The notes below the pieces were generated by a model. It made no database searches, was not told where the DNA came from, and saw only the letters and a list, made by a program, of their open reading frames with translations. The position numbers and the translations under genes are program-made. DNA of 64,000 bases from positions 112,369,819 through 112,433,818 of the forward strand of contig CM022946.1 in assembly GCA_012931725.1 (NCBI GenBank). Reading direction: 5' to 3'. Positions within the stretch are counted from its first letter, which is position 1, and every line of letters begins with the position of its first letter. This DNA is from Litsea cubeba. Its lineage: Eukaryota > Streptophyta > Magnoliopsida > Laurales > Lauraceae. Positions 45,765-57,839 of this stretch are shown piece after piece.

Positions 45765-48306
45765 ATGGCCACAAGCTTGGTTCAACCTCATATCCCGAAG
45801 CTGACGAAGGAGAACTATGAGAACTGTAGTATCTCGATGAAGGCTATATTCGGGTCGCAGGATCTATAGGAGATCGTCACTGAAGGATACGTAGAGCCCA
45901 CTGCAAAGCAAGAAGTTGTCTACACCGCGGAGCAGAAGACTTCCCTCAAGAATCTAAGGAAAAAAGACAATAAGGCTTTGTTTATACACTATCAAGGGGT
46001 AGATGAAGCAACCTTTGAGAAGATCGCCGAAGCGACATTGAGCAAGAATGCGTGGGAGACTCTTAGCACTATCTTCAAAGGAGTTGATTGGGTCAAGAGG
46101 GTCCGTCTGCAAACCCTCCGAGCAGAGTTCGAAGCTGCTCACATGAAAGAAGGTGAGAGTATCTCTGATTATTTCTCACGATTGCTAGTAATAGTTAGTC
46201 AATTGAAGAGAAACGGTGAAAAGATGGAAGACATCTGAGTAGTAGAGAAAGCTTTGCGATCCCTCACTACCAAGTTCAAGTATGTGGTTGTGGCTATTAA
46301 AGAGTCCAAAGATTTAGAGACTCTTTTAATAGAAGAACTAATGGGATCACTCCAAGTCCATGAGCAACGTATGAAAAAGAATAGTAGCTCCATGGTCTTG
46401 GAACAAGTACTAGAGTCAAAATTGACTCTAAGTGAGAAAAAGCCAAGTCGCGAAAGTTCGAAGCAGGACGGCATCACCAATATTGGCAATCGCGGTAGAG
46501 GTATAGTGAAAGAAAATGCTCAAAGCCAAGGGCAATGTCAATTGAGGAGCTCCAACAATCGCAGAAGAGGAGCTGGCCGAGGTGGATACACCCGTGGTCA
46601 TAGTAATTCAAGGAGTGTTCAATGCTACAACTACAACAAGTTTGGACACTATGCCTCGGAGTGCTGGAGCAAACCTGCAAATCGGGACGAGCGGTCAGAC
46701 TTCGCAAAAGCAGGAGGTGAAGGGAAAGATGTCTCCACAGTTCTTTTAGCACAAGAAGGCTATGGCCAAGAAAATGTCTGGTACCTAGATTCTGGGGCGA
46801 GCAACCACATGTGCAGAAAGAATGAACTATTTGAAGAGCTTGCGAAAGATGTCAACAGAAAAGTAAGCCTTGGAGACTCATCAAAGATTCCCGTACGAGG
46901 TAATTGAAATATTAAGATTTATCAGAAAGATGGTGTGCCTACATATATCTCAAATGTGTATTACATGCCCAACATGGAAAGTAACATCCTTAGTCTTGGG
47001 CAACTCTTGGAGAAGGGGTATGTAATACACATGGAGAATCTTTCTTTGTCATTGAGAGATATACATGGCATATAGCTCAAGTCCAAATGGCGAAGAATCG
47101 CATGTTCCCACTCTATCTTAACACAAGGCTAGAGAAGTGCTTCCATGGACTTATAAACAATGAGTCATGGAAGTGGCATCTTCGATATGGGCATCTCCCC
47201 TTCAACGGGCTTAAGCTATTAGCCACTGCAAACATGGTGCATGGCTTGCCTACCATCGAAAAGCCCAAGCATATATGTGAAGCATGTACACTTGGCAAGG
47301 AACAAAGGAATTCGTTTCCAGTAGGGAAATCATGAAGAGCAAAAGAACCATTGCAGTTGGTTCACACAGATATTTGTGGACCATTGGAGACACCTTCTCT
47401 TGGAGGTAATAGATACCTCATCACTCTCATCGATGACTTCAGTAGAAAGCTCCGGGCATTCTGCATCAAAGAGAAGTCTGCGGGCTTCACTACCTTCAAG
47501 AATTTCAAAGCCCGTGTAGAAGTAGAAAGTGGTTGTAAGATTAAGACACTTAGATCTGATAGAGGTGGAGAGTACACCTCAAAAGAATTTCAAGAGTACT
47601 GCAGATAGTGGGCCATCAGGCAGCAGTTTACAACCGCTTACTCACCGCAGCAGAATGGAATAGCGGAAAGGAAAAACCTGATCCTCGATACGACGAGGAT
47701 CATGCTTAAAGAAAAATGTCTACCAAAAGAATATTAGGCAGCAGTAGCTGCGTGTACAGCCTACTTACTCAACAGATAACCTACAAGAAGTGTTAAGAAC
47801 AAGACACCGCAAGAGGCATGGAGCGGTCATAAACCAAGTGTGGCCCATCTAAAAATATTTGGGTGTGTTGCATATGCCCAAGCACCGGAGGCAAAGAGGA
47901 AGAAGCTTGATGATCGTGGAGAAAAATGTTTCTTCATTGGATACAGTGAGGATCTAAAGCCTATAAACTCTACAACCCACTTACTAAAAAGGTGGTGGTA
48001 AGTAGATAAGTAGTCTTTAGTGAAGAAGAGGCATGGAGGTGGGATGAAGAAAACACATCCCAAGAAAAGCATCTTGAAATAGAAGAACAAGAGACACATT
48101 CTCAGAATTATGGAGGCCCGCGGCAAGATAGCGTGGCATCTCCACGTACAGCATCATCGCTCCAAAGGAGTCCTGAAGGACAAGACAAATCATGAACAAG
48201 CAGCTCATCTACTTGAAGCTCTTCCTCATCCATAACCCTAATCAAGTTGAGAAGCTTAAGGGATATCTATGAAGAAATGGAAAAGATGAATCTCTTATGT
48301 CTCTAT
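45765..48306 (+). pseudogene. C3 Tork-like copia gag-protease-integrase, decayed and truncated
   Basis: A single frame from the ATG at 45765 (MATSLVQPHIPKLTKENYEN) carries the UBN2 gag (AWETLSTIFKG, RLQTLRAEFE, SISDYFSRL), then a zinc knuckle in which the second Cys is Tyr (CYNYNKFGHYASEC). The protease reads VWYLDSGASNHMC. The integrase has its HHCC part (WHLRYGHLPFNGLKLLA, CEACTLGKE), the first Asp (VHTDICGPL), the second (LRSDRGGEYTSKEF) and the Glu (YSPQQNGIAERKN). At least seven in-frame stops occur, among them 45867, 46236, 46905 and 47606. RT is absent because T2 inserted at 48306 (TCTAT just left of it). Confidence 0.92.
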
Positions 48307-50871
48307 TGATGGACCACGCTTCTGCTGCTCGGCGCTTACTAAGGTCGACGGACGTGAGAGTCTGTGGGCTACGACCCTTTCGCGCCCTGGAGGGCAAAGC
48401 GAGCATCAACATGTTTCTTTTTGGGTGGGTGTGCTAGATTTTCTACTCTACTTGGAATTGCAAATGGTGATCCGGAGATCGACCTTCACAAGTAGAAAAG
48501 GAAATCAACTTCTTTCAAGTTTTCATTGCACATATATTTAAGAAAAGAGACATGGTTTTGAAATGCTGTAAGAGGCGATTTCATTTGTTTTGCCGTTAAA
48601 GGCGATGTTTGCCGTAAAAGGCAATTTTTGGCATTTATAGCCGATTTACAATTCTTATCAATAGTGAAAGGCAAGAGTTATGATTTTTTGTCTCTTTAGA
48701 AAAATACAAACTACAATGAAAAGCAAGAAAAGAAGGATATAACTTCTCAGAAGATTGTGGGGGACTCGTTTAGATTGACGGTTGCAAGCCATGTGTGAAC
48801 TTCGCCATCATCGATGCAGATGAGAACAGAGGATGCTGTTGATTCACTTGGCTCGACTATTACCTCAGATTTTTAGAGGACAAAGACCAAGAGGAGGTCC
48901 TATGTCCAATAAAAAGATAAGTAGACGGGCTAAAAAGCCATGTCTAAGCCATTGGAAGCAAAAGGAGAAGACAAGGACCTTGGGGGGCACCTTTGTCACC
49001 TTGTAGAGGTGGTCGGTGCAGAGCTTCAGCAGAGTTTTCTCTTTTTTTTTCTGGATTCTGTTTGTCTGGATTTCGGGATTTTATGTGCTTTTTCTAGTGA
49101 TGATCTTGATTTCTTGGAAGGACTCCCTTTTTATAGGCTTTGGTAGCCATTTAGGAGATTTTTAAAGCTGCATAATGGGAGGAGTTATAAGTTTTAATTC
49201 ATTTATTTTGTAACTCCTTTTCCTTGGCTTCTGATTGGCCGATGGAGAATTAAGAGCCTTTAATCGCCTTTAATCTCCACGATGGGAGGAGTTTCATGGT
49301 TTTAATGACATGATCGCTTGGACTTGTAACTCCTTTTTCCTTGCTTCTGACTGGGCCGTCCAAAATAATGAGTTAATGACCGCAATAAGTTATCATAAAC
49401 AGGTCAATTACCAGCATTAAGTGGTCGCCATGTCACTCGAAGAGTCGCGGGCCGTGCCGCGTCTTTTGGAATTTTTCTGGCAATGATCATCGATGGATCT
49501 TCATGCTGATTAACATTGGATGACCATGCAACTTCAGACATTGATTGCTAACAGCGGGCCGGTGCCACCTATCTTGTCGATTTCTCGATCGATCAGACAG
49601 AAAGTGCACTTTCTTGGTTTACCGATTGGCGATCAATGATGATTTGATACTCTCGAAAACCCGTGATGTTGACAAAGATCGACGGATTTGGTGCCTAGAA
49701 AGTCAGAATTTTGGAAAACCACAGGGGCCGAAAATCACGAAACGCGAAAAGGGGTCGAAAAATACCTTTTCGGTGTAAATCCGACAACCCGGATTTCCAG
49801 GGTCGCCGGCGATCATGGGCCAAGGTCGCCGACGACCATGGGGTTCAGACCCTTTTGGTCATCAATTTTCGGCCATTTCGTTCCATCTTTTCCAATTCTT
49901 TTTTCTTCGGTATTTTTCCTAAAATTTTTTGTACATTTATTGGCCTGATTTCCCTATAGAAAACTTGATGAGAATCCTTGCATATTGGGGTGCAAAGTTC
50001 CCGATTTTCCGGGAAAGCCGAAGACTTTTCGCGCAGAGCTGCCGATTTGCTGTTAGAAGCCGAAACTGAGTCAAACGATGTCGGAATGACCTAAAATTTA
50101 AGGTGAAGCCTCCTGAGAAATAAATAAGACCAACCATAGGCTTTTTGTTTGAGTTTTGAAGCGGTGTGGGGTCTTGGGTCTTGTCGTCAGTAGGCTTGAT
50201 TTTGTAGCGAGGAAGATGTCGCGCTTTGATGCGCGGTCAACTTATGTCCGATTGACCTGAAATTTCACAGGGAGCTTATTGGAGTCATTTTGAGTCGATC
50301 CATTAGCTCTGATTTGTAAACCATGGTCCCGGGGAGCTTCGCAGCCGAGAGGCTTGATTTGGCTTTTGAGAGTCAAAGTCTGGTCAAATTTTATCGAAAT
50401 GACCTGGAACTTGACGTGTAGGCCTTTGTAAGTATTTTGAAGCCAGCCATGTGCTCTATTTGATGAGTAATGGCCTCAGTGGTTCTCGCCGCCGAGAGGC
50501 TTGATTCTGCTGTTCGAGGGTTGATGTAGGGTCAAACGTTGTTGGTTTGACTTGGAACTTGACGTGGAGCCTTTTGGAGGTATTTTGAGACCATCCACAG
50601 GCTCTGATCGAAGATTTAATGTCTTCGATACTGTCGCCGCCAGGAGCTCCTTTTCAGTTGCTGGAGGAGTGAAGTCAGGCCAAATGATTTTGAAATGGCC
50701 TGAAACTTCATGTGTACTCCTTTCTTGCCTGTCTTGAAGGATCTTGCGGTTTTTATTTGATTATGACAAGATTTGATTTTTTGGAATTAGCATTGCCTGT
50801 TTGTGATAGGCTGCGACTTCATGTAGCTTTCTTGATGTTGAAGAGGCAAAGTGACATTTTTGGTCTCAACA
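48307..50871 (-). repeat. T2 3' LTR, Tat type (2565 bp)
   Basis: Element sense starts TGTTGAGACCAAAAATG and ends GTGGTCCATCA. It inserted into C3 pol: the bases left of it are TCTAT (48302-48306). A TATA-like sequence, TATAAAAAGGGAG, is read on the minus strand near 49122-49136. The polypurine tract at its inner border makes it the 3' LTR. Similar to the T1 and T3 LTRs. Confidence 0.87.
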
Positions 50872-50885
50872 AGTGCCCCCTCGAG
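50872..50885 (-). other. T2 polypurine tract
   Basis: The minus strand reads CTCGAGGGGGCACT, ending at the 3' LTR start. This sets T2 orientation and shows that 50886-53708 is the 3' end of its interior. Confidence 0.8.
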
Positions 50886-51590
50886 GTGCAGCGACGAGTT
50901 GCTTAACTTTTGTAGTCAATGTGCCTCAAAGAGATTTTTGAAGGAGAGCTTCTGACTTGACCAAGAGTCTTTGAACAGTCTTTCTTTTGGTAGAGTGGCC
51001 TTTTGAGCTTCCAGGGGAATTTTATGGTAGTGAAAGGGATCACGTACTATCTCAAGGCAAAGTTTTGAAATTGACATGAGGGATTTGGATTTGGGTTTTT
51101 GTTTTTTGACCTTGTGACCTAACAAGCTGTATGTGGCAGGTTAGGGGGTCGGGTTTGGTTTTGACCTTGTGACCCAACAAGCTATATGTGGCAAGTTAGG
51201 GGGTCGGTTTTGGTTTTTGGTTTTGGTCTTGTGACCTAACAAGCTGTATATGGCAAGTTAGTGGACCATGATTTTGTTTTTGGTCACTCTTTAGGACTAT
51301 TTGGGTCCATTGGAGTGGTTTGGATTTTTGTGAATCTCAATTTCAAGATTTTGTCTCAATTTGGTATATGAGGCTGGATGGTTTGAATTTTTGGAAGTTC
51401 ATAAGGCTCGAAAATTTTTTTCGCATGGTCCAATCAATTCAAAAGAGGCATGGAACCATTTTTGTATGCTCTTGGTAAGATGGATTTTTCTTTGACTAAA
51501 AGCCACTTTTAGCGCCTAGGTGGTCAAACCTGGCTCATATGGGCTAACCCATGGGACCTTAAGCTTTTAAGATGGCTTAGATCTCATGTG
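50886..51590. repeat. T2 interior next to the 3' LTR, with a 55-60 bp tandem repeat
   Basis: About three copies of a unit GACCTTGTGACCTAACAAGC...GGCAAGTTAGGGGGTCGG lie at 51108-51270. The rest is unique AT-rich sequence without a visible gene. It lies upstream of the antisense gene's TATA box. Confidence 0.7.
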
Positions 51591-51850
51591 GTGTCCTTTT
51601 TGTAAAGAATATCTGAAAATATCTCCTTTGGATAAAGAATATCTAAAAATATCCTTTCTTGGAGAGACTATCTCATGTTCCCTTTATTTTGGGAGAGGAT
51701 ATCTCAAAGTATCTTTCTTTGGGAGAGAATATCTCAAATCTCCTCTCTTTTGGGAGAAAATCTCTCTAATTGCTTTCTTTTGGGAGAGAATCCCTTAAGA
51801 TATCTTTCTTTTGGGAAATAATCTTTCTAATTTCTTTCTTTTGGTAAGGT
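51591..51850. repeat. Degenerate 30-33 bp repeats upstream of the antisense gene
   Basis: About eight imperfect units built on TCTTTCTTTTGGGAGAGAATATCTC. They end about 65 bp before the TATA box at 51915. Confidence 0.75.
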
Positions 51851-51914
51851 TGCTAATTTGTAGCACTTACCTCCTTTCTTTTCTCCTTGTTTCCTTCTTT
51901 GGTTTGCTCTCTTC

Positions 51915-51921
51915 TATAAAA
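51915..51921 (+). promoter_or_regulatory. TATA box of the antisense gene
   Basis: TATAAAA in CTTCTATAAAAGCAAGG, followed about 128 bp later by the first ATG (52043). The spacing fits a plant promoter with a short 5' leader. Confidence 0.6.
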
Positions 51922-52042
51922 GCAAGGGGAGATTGGATCTCTTGCTCTTATTGTTTTCTTTTTGCAAAAATCTCCAGAGTGCTTCAAGACCAAGAGTTTC
52001 TTCTTCTTTAAGGATCTTCAATTTTTTTCTTCTTCTCCATCA

Positions 52043-53708
52043 ATGGCTTCAAGTAAGTCTTCTTTTTCAAGAAAACTCCATTGTATTAATAGGATGGTAA
52101 AAAAGTTCTTTTTTTTTGTTCTTTTTTTTTTCACATGTTTCTTTTTTTTACACGTTTTTTTTCTTTTTGTGGCCGCTCGACCATTTTTCTGCCTTTCCTT
52201 TTTTTTTGGCATTTCTTTCCTCACCATACGAATGATGTCTTTATGCAAGATGATATGCACATGCATTTCTTGAGTGGATGATATCAAGAAGAAGAGGCTA
52301 AGGCTCAATGTTCAATCAAAATGAATTTTGATTTGAACAAAAGTTGATTTTGACCAAATTTGTGTTGGAATTAGTTATTTTTTGGAAAAGGCTTCCTAAT
52401 TCCTAATGGATGAGATTTATGTAAATGCATGAGCATTGAAGGAAAGGAATTGGATAGCATGGAATGACATACCTGAAAGGTTGTAGCCTTTGGAGGTTTG
52501 CAGGACGGCAGAAATGCATAGGTTTTTTATAGTGCTGAAGACATTACTGCCCTGATTTCTTATCCTGAGCTGTCGACTTTCCGGACCGCCGGCTTCACGA
52601 AGTGGTTTGCGGAGAGCTTTTTGGCGTACCGGGGGCTTTCCAAGAAGGAGCTTGATGTTACGCTGTCTTCCGGAAAAGGCATTGAGAAGTCGGATGGCGT
52701 CCGGTAAGAGGAAGTTTTGGCCTTCCTTTCTGGAGAGAAGCATAAAATAGGCTTTCTCGGTGACCAGGGCGTCATTAGTTCTGAAGCTATTCCGGAAGTA
52801 CCTGTAAGGCCTTAGAGCAGCTAGAGAAGGAGGAAGCTGAGCTTGGCGATTGGATGCAAGCGGCACAGAGGCAAGCTTCCGTGGAGTCTACTGGCAAGAG
52901 CAGACCATCTAGTGAGGGTTCAAGCGAGAGACTTGACTTTGACAGCGGGGCAGGTTTTTCTAGAAAACCAACCCACATAGGCAAGAGGAAGATGAGTCAG
53001 CGCTGTAGCAAGGGACAACATGAAGACACTCCTAATTTGGAGGTTCCTTTCACCATCAATGAGGAGGTGTCAGGGGTTGCCGACGAGCCTCCAGAAAAGA
53101 GGAGCCGAGAAGAAGAGACCGTCGATGAAGGTATGATTCTTCCTTTTTCTCTTTCCATTTCTTTTATGGAACTTTTCATGTTCTGATTTGTTTTCTCCCC
53201 CTTTTTTTTTCTTTTTTTTTTAGCAGAGGATGATGGCTTGGCGATGCCTGAGGTTCCGGCCGATGAGGCGGTGACGGATCTGATTGTGGCATCCGAAGAA
53301 GAACGGAGGGACTCTAGAATGATTCCAAAATCTCCAATTGGTATGACTTCTTTTGCTTTCTTTTTTTGTCTGTGACTTGGTTTGCTAGGATTTTTCTTGT
53401 CAGCTGCCTTGTCACAAGATTCCGATGACTTTGAACCATCAATGGATGCAAATGTTGACGATGTTTCCGATGAGTTCATGGAGGAAAAGAGTATTCCGCC
53501 AGCCGTCGAAGAAGGTACTTTGTAGTGATAACCCTGATGATGATTTTTTTTAACAAGATTGTATTCATACCTTTTTGTGCTTCATTGGTAGGTTATGAAG
53601 TGACAGAAGAGATTCCATCGCTTTCTTCAGAACCAGAGCAAGGGGTGCCCGAGATTGATCCGGAGGTAAGGACTTCTACAACCAGTTCTGGCACAGCAGA
53701 GGTGAGAC
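52043..53708 (+). pseudogene. Spliced gene antisense inside T2; function unknown, acidic C-terminus, truncated by S2
   Basis: The product is not recognised. The likely exons are about 52504-52703, 52768-53130, 53224-53340, 53404-53514 and 53592-53700 or beyond. Introns between them are 64, 93-96, 63 and 77 nt, all GT...AG, with T-rich acceptors (TTTTTTAGCAG, TTTCTTGTCAG). The last three junctions are all phase 1, and the two exons between them are multiples of 3, so the frame stays open when spliced. Exon one reads ISYPELSTFRTAGFTKWF. The second has a coiled coil (ALEQLEKEEAELGDWMQ) and a basic KR stretch, and the later exons are Asp/Glu/Pro-rich. A TAG at 52519 and a one-base shift near 52813 suggest decay. 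Exon 1 near ATG 52043 is unresolved. The LTR of S2 interrupts the gene at 53709. It lies antisense to T2, between the lost pol and the 3' LTR, where Tat elements such as Grande carry an extra antisense gene. Confidence 0.6.
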
Positions 53709-56700
53709 TGTTAGGGATTTTGTGTATTGCAATTTGATGGATGCATTATCATTTTAGCATCTCATGAATTATCACACATGCATTGAGTTAAAAATCTTAA
53801 AATCTGGATTTATACATGCATTGTTTTAAAGATTGCAAATCTTATAGTTTGTGCATGTTTTGGATTTAATTCTTGGATGCATTTGTTTTTTAAAAGAATT
53901 TATAAATCAAGCTAGCCAATGTTTTGAAGTTTCAAATCTTTTATGGCTTTTTATGTTTCATGATTTTAAAGCACGTGGGTTGGTTTAAATCATGTTTCCA
54001 TACTTGGTTTAATGGCCCAAAAATCCCCACAAAGAATCTCTTTAAAAAATGCAAAAGTTGGGATTTTTTGTCTAAAGCTGTCGTCCAACCGATAGTGGAA
54101 CCGAGGCCAACCAGACCTCTGTCGGTCCCATTTCCAGAGAGCTACAAATTTCAGATTTTCTCTGTCGGTTCAAGTGTCGGTTCATGTCGGTTCAGCCGTT
54201 GGTTCATGTCGGCAGACCTACACCTATAAAATGGTAAATTTTTTGACCGTTGGAAACTGACCGTTGAGGTGTCGGTCAGCCGACACCCACCTGTTGGTCG
54301 ACCGACAGGTAGCCGTTGGCAGTTGTTTTCTATAAAAGCAAGCTCATTCCTTTGGCCAAAGTTGATCATTTTCAAGCCCTTCTTGAGGAGCTTTGAGGCC
54401 AAAGAAAGGGGAAGAGCTAAGGAAGGCTAATGGGTCATTAGGAAAAGCTAAAGCTTGGATTAATGAAGTTAAACCACCACATAAGGTTTTCCTTTTATTA
54501 ATCAGATGTTTTTATGCTTTGTCTAAATTATTGGTAAATGATTTTAAGCATATTAAATATGTTGTGTTGAATATTCTACTTCTCTTAATCTTTGATTTTT
54601 GTTATTGGATTCTTTGTTAGTTTTATGGACTCAATCCAGTAGATGATATAATAAATTGATTAATTTCTTTATTTATCAGTATATTCATGCTTTCCTTTCA
54701 TGAGATGAATGGTGATTTATTATATACTTGCACATAAACCAATACGAATGACATGATGGTTCATGAGATGAACCGGGGTCCACAAGTATATTAGATGTAA
54801 CACATGTGTATGGATGAGATCCACATACGGGAGACATGTGTGACAAATCTTATACTTAAATATTATCACAACCAGTGATGAGACTGGACAACTCATACTG
54901 ACAAGGTTGCATTACTTTGATCACTATGAGATAGTGTGATTTGTCTCGATCATCAGAATGGAAGATTCTGGATCATAGTGCTGGTACTTTGGATGTATTG
55001 AAGGACCATGAGAAGCATCTTATAAACACTATCTTTACTTTAAGGTCTGCTCTCATAATTCCCTAGCAATAGTCTCTCAATCCCGAGACATTAATGAACT
55101 CAAGTTTCTATCTATTCATTTGCTTTGAGTCACCAATGAGTGAGGCCAACTGTAGGTCAACACCTCGGTGATTTGGGTACGTGGTAGTAGAGCTGTGGGA
55201 ACATTCAATGGTCAAGGTGAAATCTATCTCTAATATCCCCTTGTGCCAATTAATGGATTTATCATTGGTAAGTGCGCACCCATTTCGATTAAGAGTTAAT
55301 TGGAAAGGTACCTATGATCATTATAATTAATTGGGGCTCAAGGATAATAAGATATGGATCTAGTTTGGAAGACAGGTCCAATTGATCCATGGATATGGAT
55401 AGAGGGGTCTAGTTGTGGTAATGTGGAAGTTTAGGGTCTTCTATGTAATATTCCTAGGACTGGAGTTCAATTGCATTTATATAGTGGAGTTATTTGCAAT
55501 TAACTGTGGGCCCGGATTACACATGAGATGTGGGGTCGCGTGTCCCAGTTGGAGCCAGCTTTCTAAGGAATCCCTAGTGGTCCCCACGCTAGCCCAATTA
55601 TTAGAAAGTATCTAATTCTAGTTGAACTCTAAAAGGAAAGTTATTATTTCTATTTGAAGTGAGACTTCTAATAGTGGTAATAGTAGACTTACTAATTTTA
55701 GTAGAAGTGAGAATTCTATTTTAATTAGAAAGGAATTGGAAAGTTACTAATCATATTTGAAGTGAGACTTCTAATTATGATATGGTAAGTTACTAATTAA
55801 TTAATGGAAGTAAGACTTCTATTTTAATTAAGAAGAGATAGTTACTAATTTTTGGAAGTAAGACTTCTAGTGGAAATTAGTAAATGGGGCTTGTAAAAGC
55901 TATAAATAGAGGAGAGGAGGCTTGGGCGTTCAGGCACTATCCTAGCATAGGGATTCACGCCCAAGGCCCCTTTGTGCAATAGTTGCACATGCTCCTTCTT
56001 CTCTTCCCTCTTCTAGTTCTCTTCTAGTTCCACCCTAGAGTTCCTAGAAGTTTTCTCTTGGAGATCCCACCATCTTCTTGAGAAAAAGGAGAATCTGATA
56101 TGGGTCATAGCGTAGAAGATCAAGAGGTCTTGGAGATTCCTATTTGATTAAGTGAAAGCGTTTCATCATCAAAGAAAGACGCAACTTCTCCATTAGAGCA
56201 CAACCGAGCTCCAAAGGTATAATCTACTTCCTTGCATGTTGTAGATTTATTTGTAGCTTATATGTTGCTGGTTCTATCCTTTAGATAGATTGTCCTACTG
56301 ATCATGATGGCTGAGTTTGGGGACATAGATCCTGGATTGGGTTTTATAGCCTTCTGGATAGTTGATCCCTGCATCAAGTGGGTCAAAAGTTTTTGAAACC
56401 TATCCTAGAGTACCTATTTCCAACATTCTTCACCTTGATTTCAAACCAAGTTTTGTTTTAAACTTTGTTAATCATGCTTAGCCAAAATCTTTGATTTCTT
56501 TCGTAGCATGATACATTAACTTGTTTGAATCTTTCTTTGTTGTTTTCATTCATTTGAATCCTAATTAAATCTTTGTTTTTGAAAACAACATTGCACATGC
56601 ATCATTTGATTAGTCTTAATCATTTTCATACAACTTGTGATCTTTAGATTTTCATATCATTCATAAGTTTGTAATTGTTCAAGTGATTTGCATTTGACTT

Positions 56701-57328
56701 AAATCAAATCTTTTTATGTGTATTAAACTTTTGAATTGCTTTAAGCATAAAATTGATTGAGCTTTAATTTTAAACTTGATTGAAGTTTTCACACACACAC
56801 TTCATAAGCATTCATCTTTGTATTTCTTAGTGTGTTTGTGTGGTTTGTTTTACAATTTCATATCCGCCTATTTAGAGGCATTTTCTTTGAGCTTAAATTG
56901 TAATCTCTTAGAGTGTTTTGTGAAAACACTTTCTTTAGAGAAATCTCTTGTATAAAGGTTATTGCTTAGCCTAAGAAAAGCATTGTGTATAAGTTGTTGT
57001 TTAGCCTATAAAAACAACATTGTTAGGTTATTGCTTATCCTTGGAAAGCATATTGTAGAAGTTATTGCTTAGCCTTTTGAAAAGCATATTAGTGGAAATC
57101 CGGTGGGGTGTTGAGTCACAAGCCGGTAGTGGATGTAGGCATTAAGGCCGAACCACTATAAATCTTTGTGTAGTGGTGATTGTTTTGTTTAAGTTTCCGC
57201 ATTTTGTATGTTAATCATCACATGTAGTTTGTTTTAAAGAATTTAAAATTGGTCATAATTAGTCATTAAGTGTAGATCACTCTATTCACCCCCCCCCCCC
57301 TTTAGGGTTAGGATCCCTTAGACTTTCA
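53709..57328 (+). repeat. S2 LTR-C (about 1.8 kb net), split by C4
   Basis: Starts TGTTAGGGATTTTG and ends GACTTTCA. The two parts are 53709-54614 and 56431-57328. TATA box at 54331-54337. The 250 bp upstream of it (54078-54325) is unlike LTR-A/B: it carries many TCGGT and CCGAC motifs (TGTCGGTTC, CCGACAGG) in place of the ACCGGCGGCT motifs. The rest aligns well. A C homopolymer lies near 57290-57301. Confidence 0.87.
54615..56425 (+). repeat. C4: copia-type solo LTR (1811 bp), TSD TTCTT
   Basis: TTCTT flanks it at 54610-54614 and 56426-56430, and LTR-A and LTR-B show the empty site (GGATTCTTCACC). Starts TGTTAGTTTTATGG, ends ATTTCCAACA. A TATAAATAGAGG promoter at 55911-55922 gives plus orientation. 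The short open frames inside are not coding. Confidence 0.9.
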
Positions 57329-57330
57329 CT

Positions 57331-57342
57331 TGGTATCAGAGC
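57331..57342 (+). other. S2 primer-binding site (tRNA-iMet)
   Basis: TGGTATCAGAGC, 2 bases after LTR-C. Single here, unlike in S1. Confidence 0.92.
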
Positions 57343-57428
57343 AAGGTTGGTCTATATTTAGGATCAAGTGTTTAGAACTCTTAATTAGGTGTAAAAACCT
57401 AGAGTGAAAACCCTAGTGTTGTTATTCT

Positions 57429-57839
57429 ATGAAAATCATAAGAATGGATTCTACTATTCTAGACCTTGTAGATTCTTCTAGACCCCTCCTTCTTTCATCT
57501 TTTGGAGATTCAAACATTAAAATTATTGAATCTAAATTTAAATTAAAAGAAGAAGAAAATGATGAAAATAAAGATGACCTTCAACAAGCTTATGATGATT
57601 TGTATACTATTTCCTTAGAGCTTGTTAAGAAAAATGAAAGATTAATAGAAGAATCCAAAAGGCTAAACAAATAATTAGTCTCTTCAAATGATGAACTTAG
57701 AGAAAAAGAAGAATTAATAAATTGTTTAGACTCTAAGTTTATGATCTCTTTACATAACCTATCTAATATCAAAGATGAACTAAATGATTTAAAGATAGGA
57801 AGTGATGATCTTAAAAAGGAAAATTTGAATCTAAGAGAT
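57429..57839 (+). pseudogene. S2 gag-like gene, N-terminal fragment
   Basis: Starts MKIIRMDSTILDLVDSSRP and continues into an acidic and Lys-rich coiled coil, open to 57674 where a TAA interrupts it. It continues in frame (LVSSNDELREKEELINCLDS) to the G4 junction. In S1 the same start is out of frame with the coiled coil; here the two are joined, so S2 shows the ancestral arrangement. Confidence 0.78.

Larger units (their letters stand above)
53709..57839 (+). mobile_element. S2: SIRE-like copia, LTR-C and start of interior
   Basis: It inserted in the last visible exon or intron of the antisense gene. LTR-C is followed by a primer site and the first 410 codon-equivalent bases of gag, then is cut at 57840 by G4. 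It belongs to the same family as S1 but a different subfamily (see U3). Confidence 0.85.

Noticed and set aside
52417..53479. Long minus-strand open frames (52417-52866 and 52997-53479)
   Set aside because: They mirror the exons and cross the introns of the plus-strand antisense gene. The splice sites and phases support the plus strand. Codon content of the minus frames shows no known domain.
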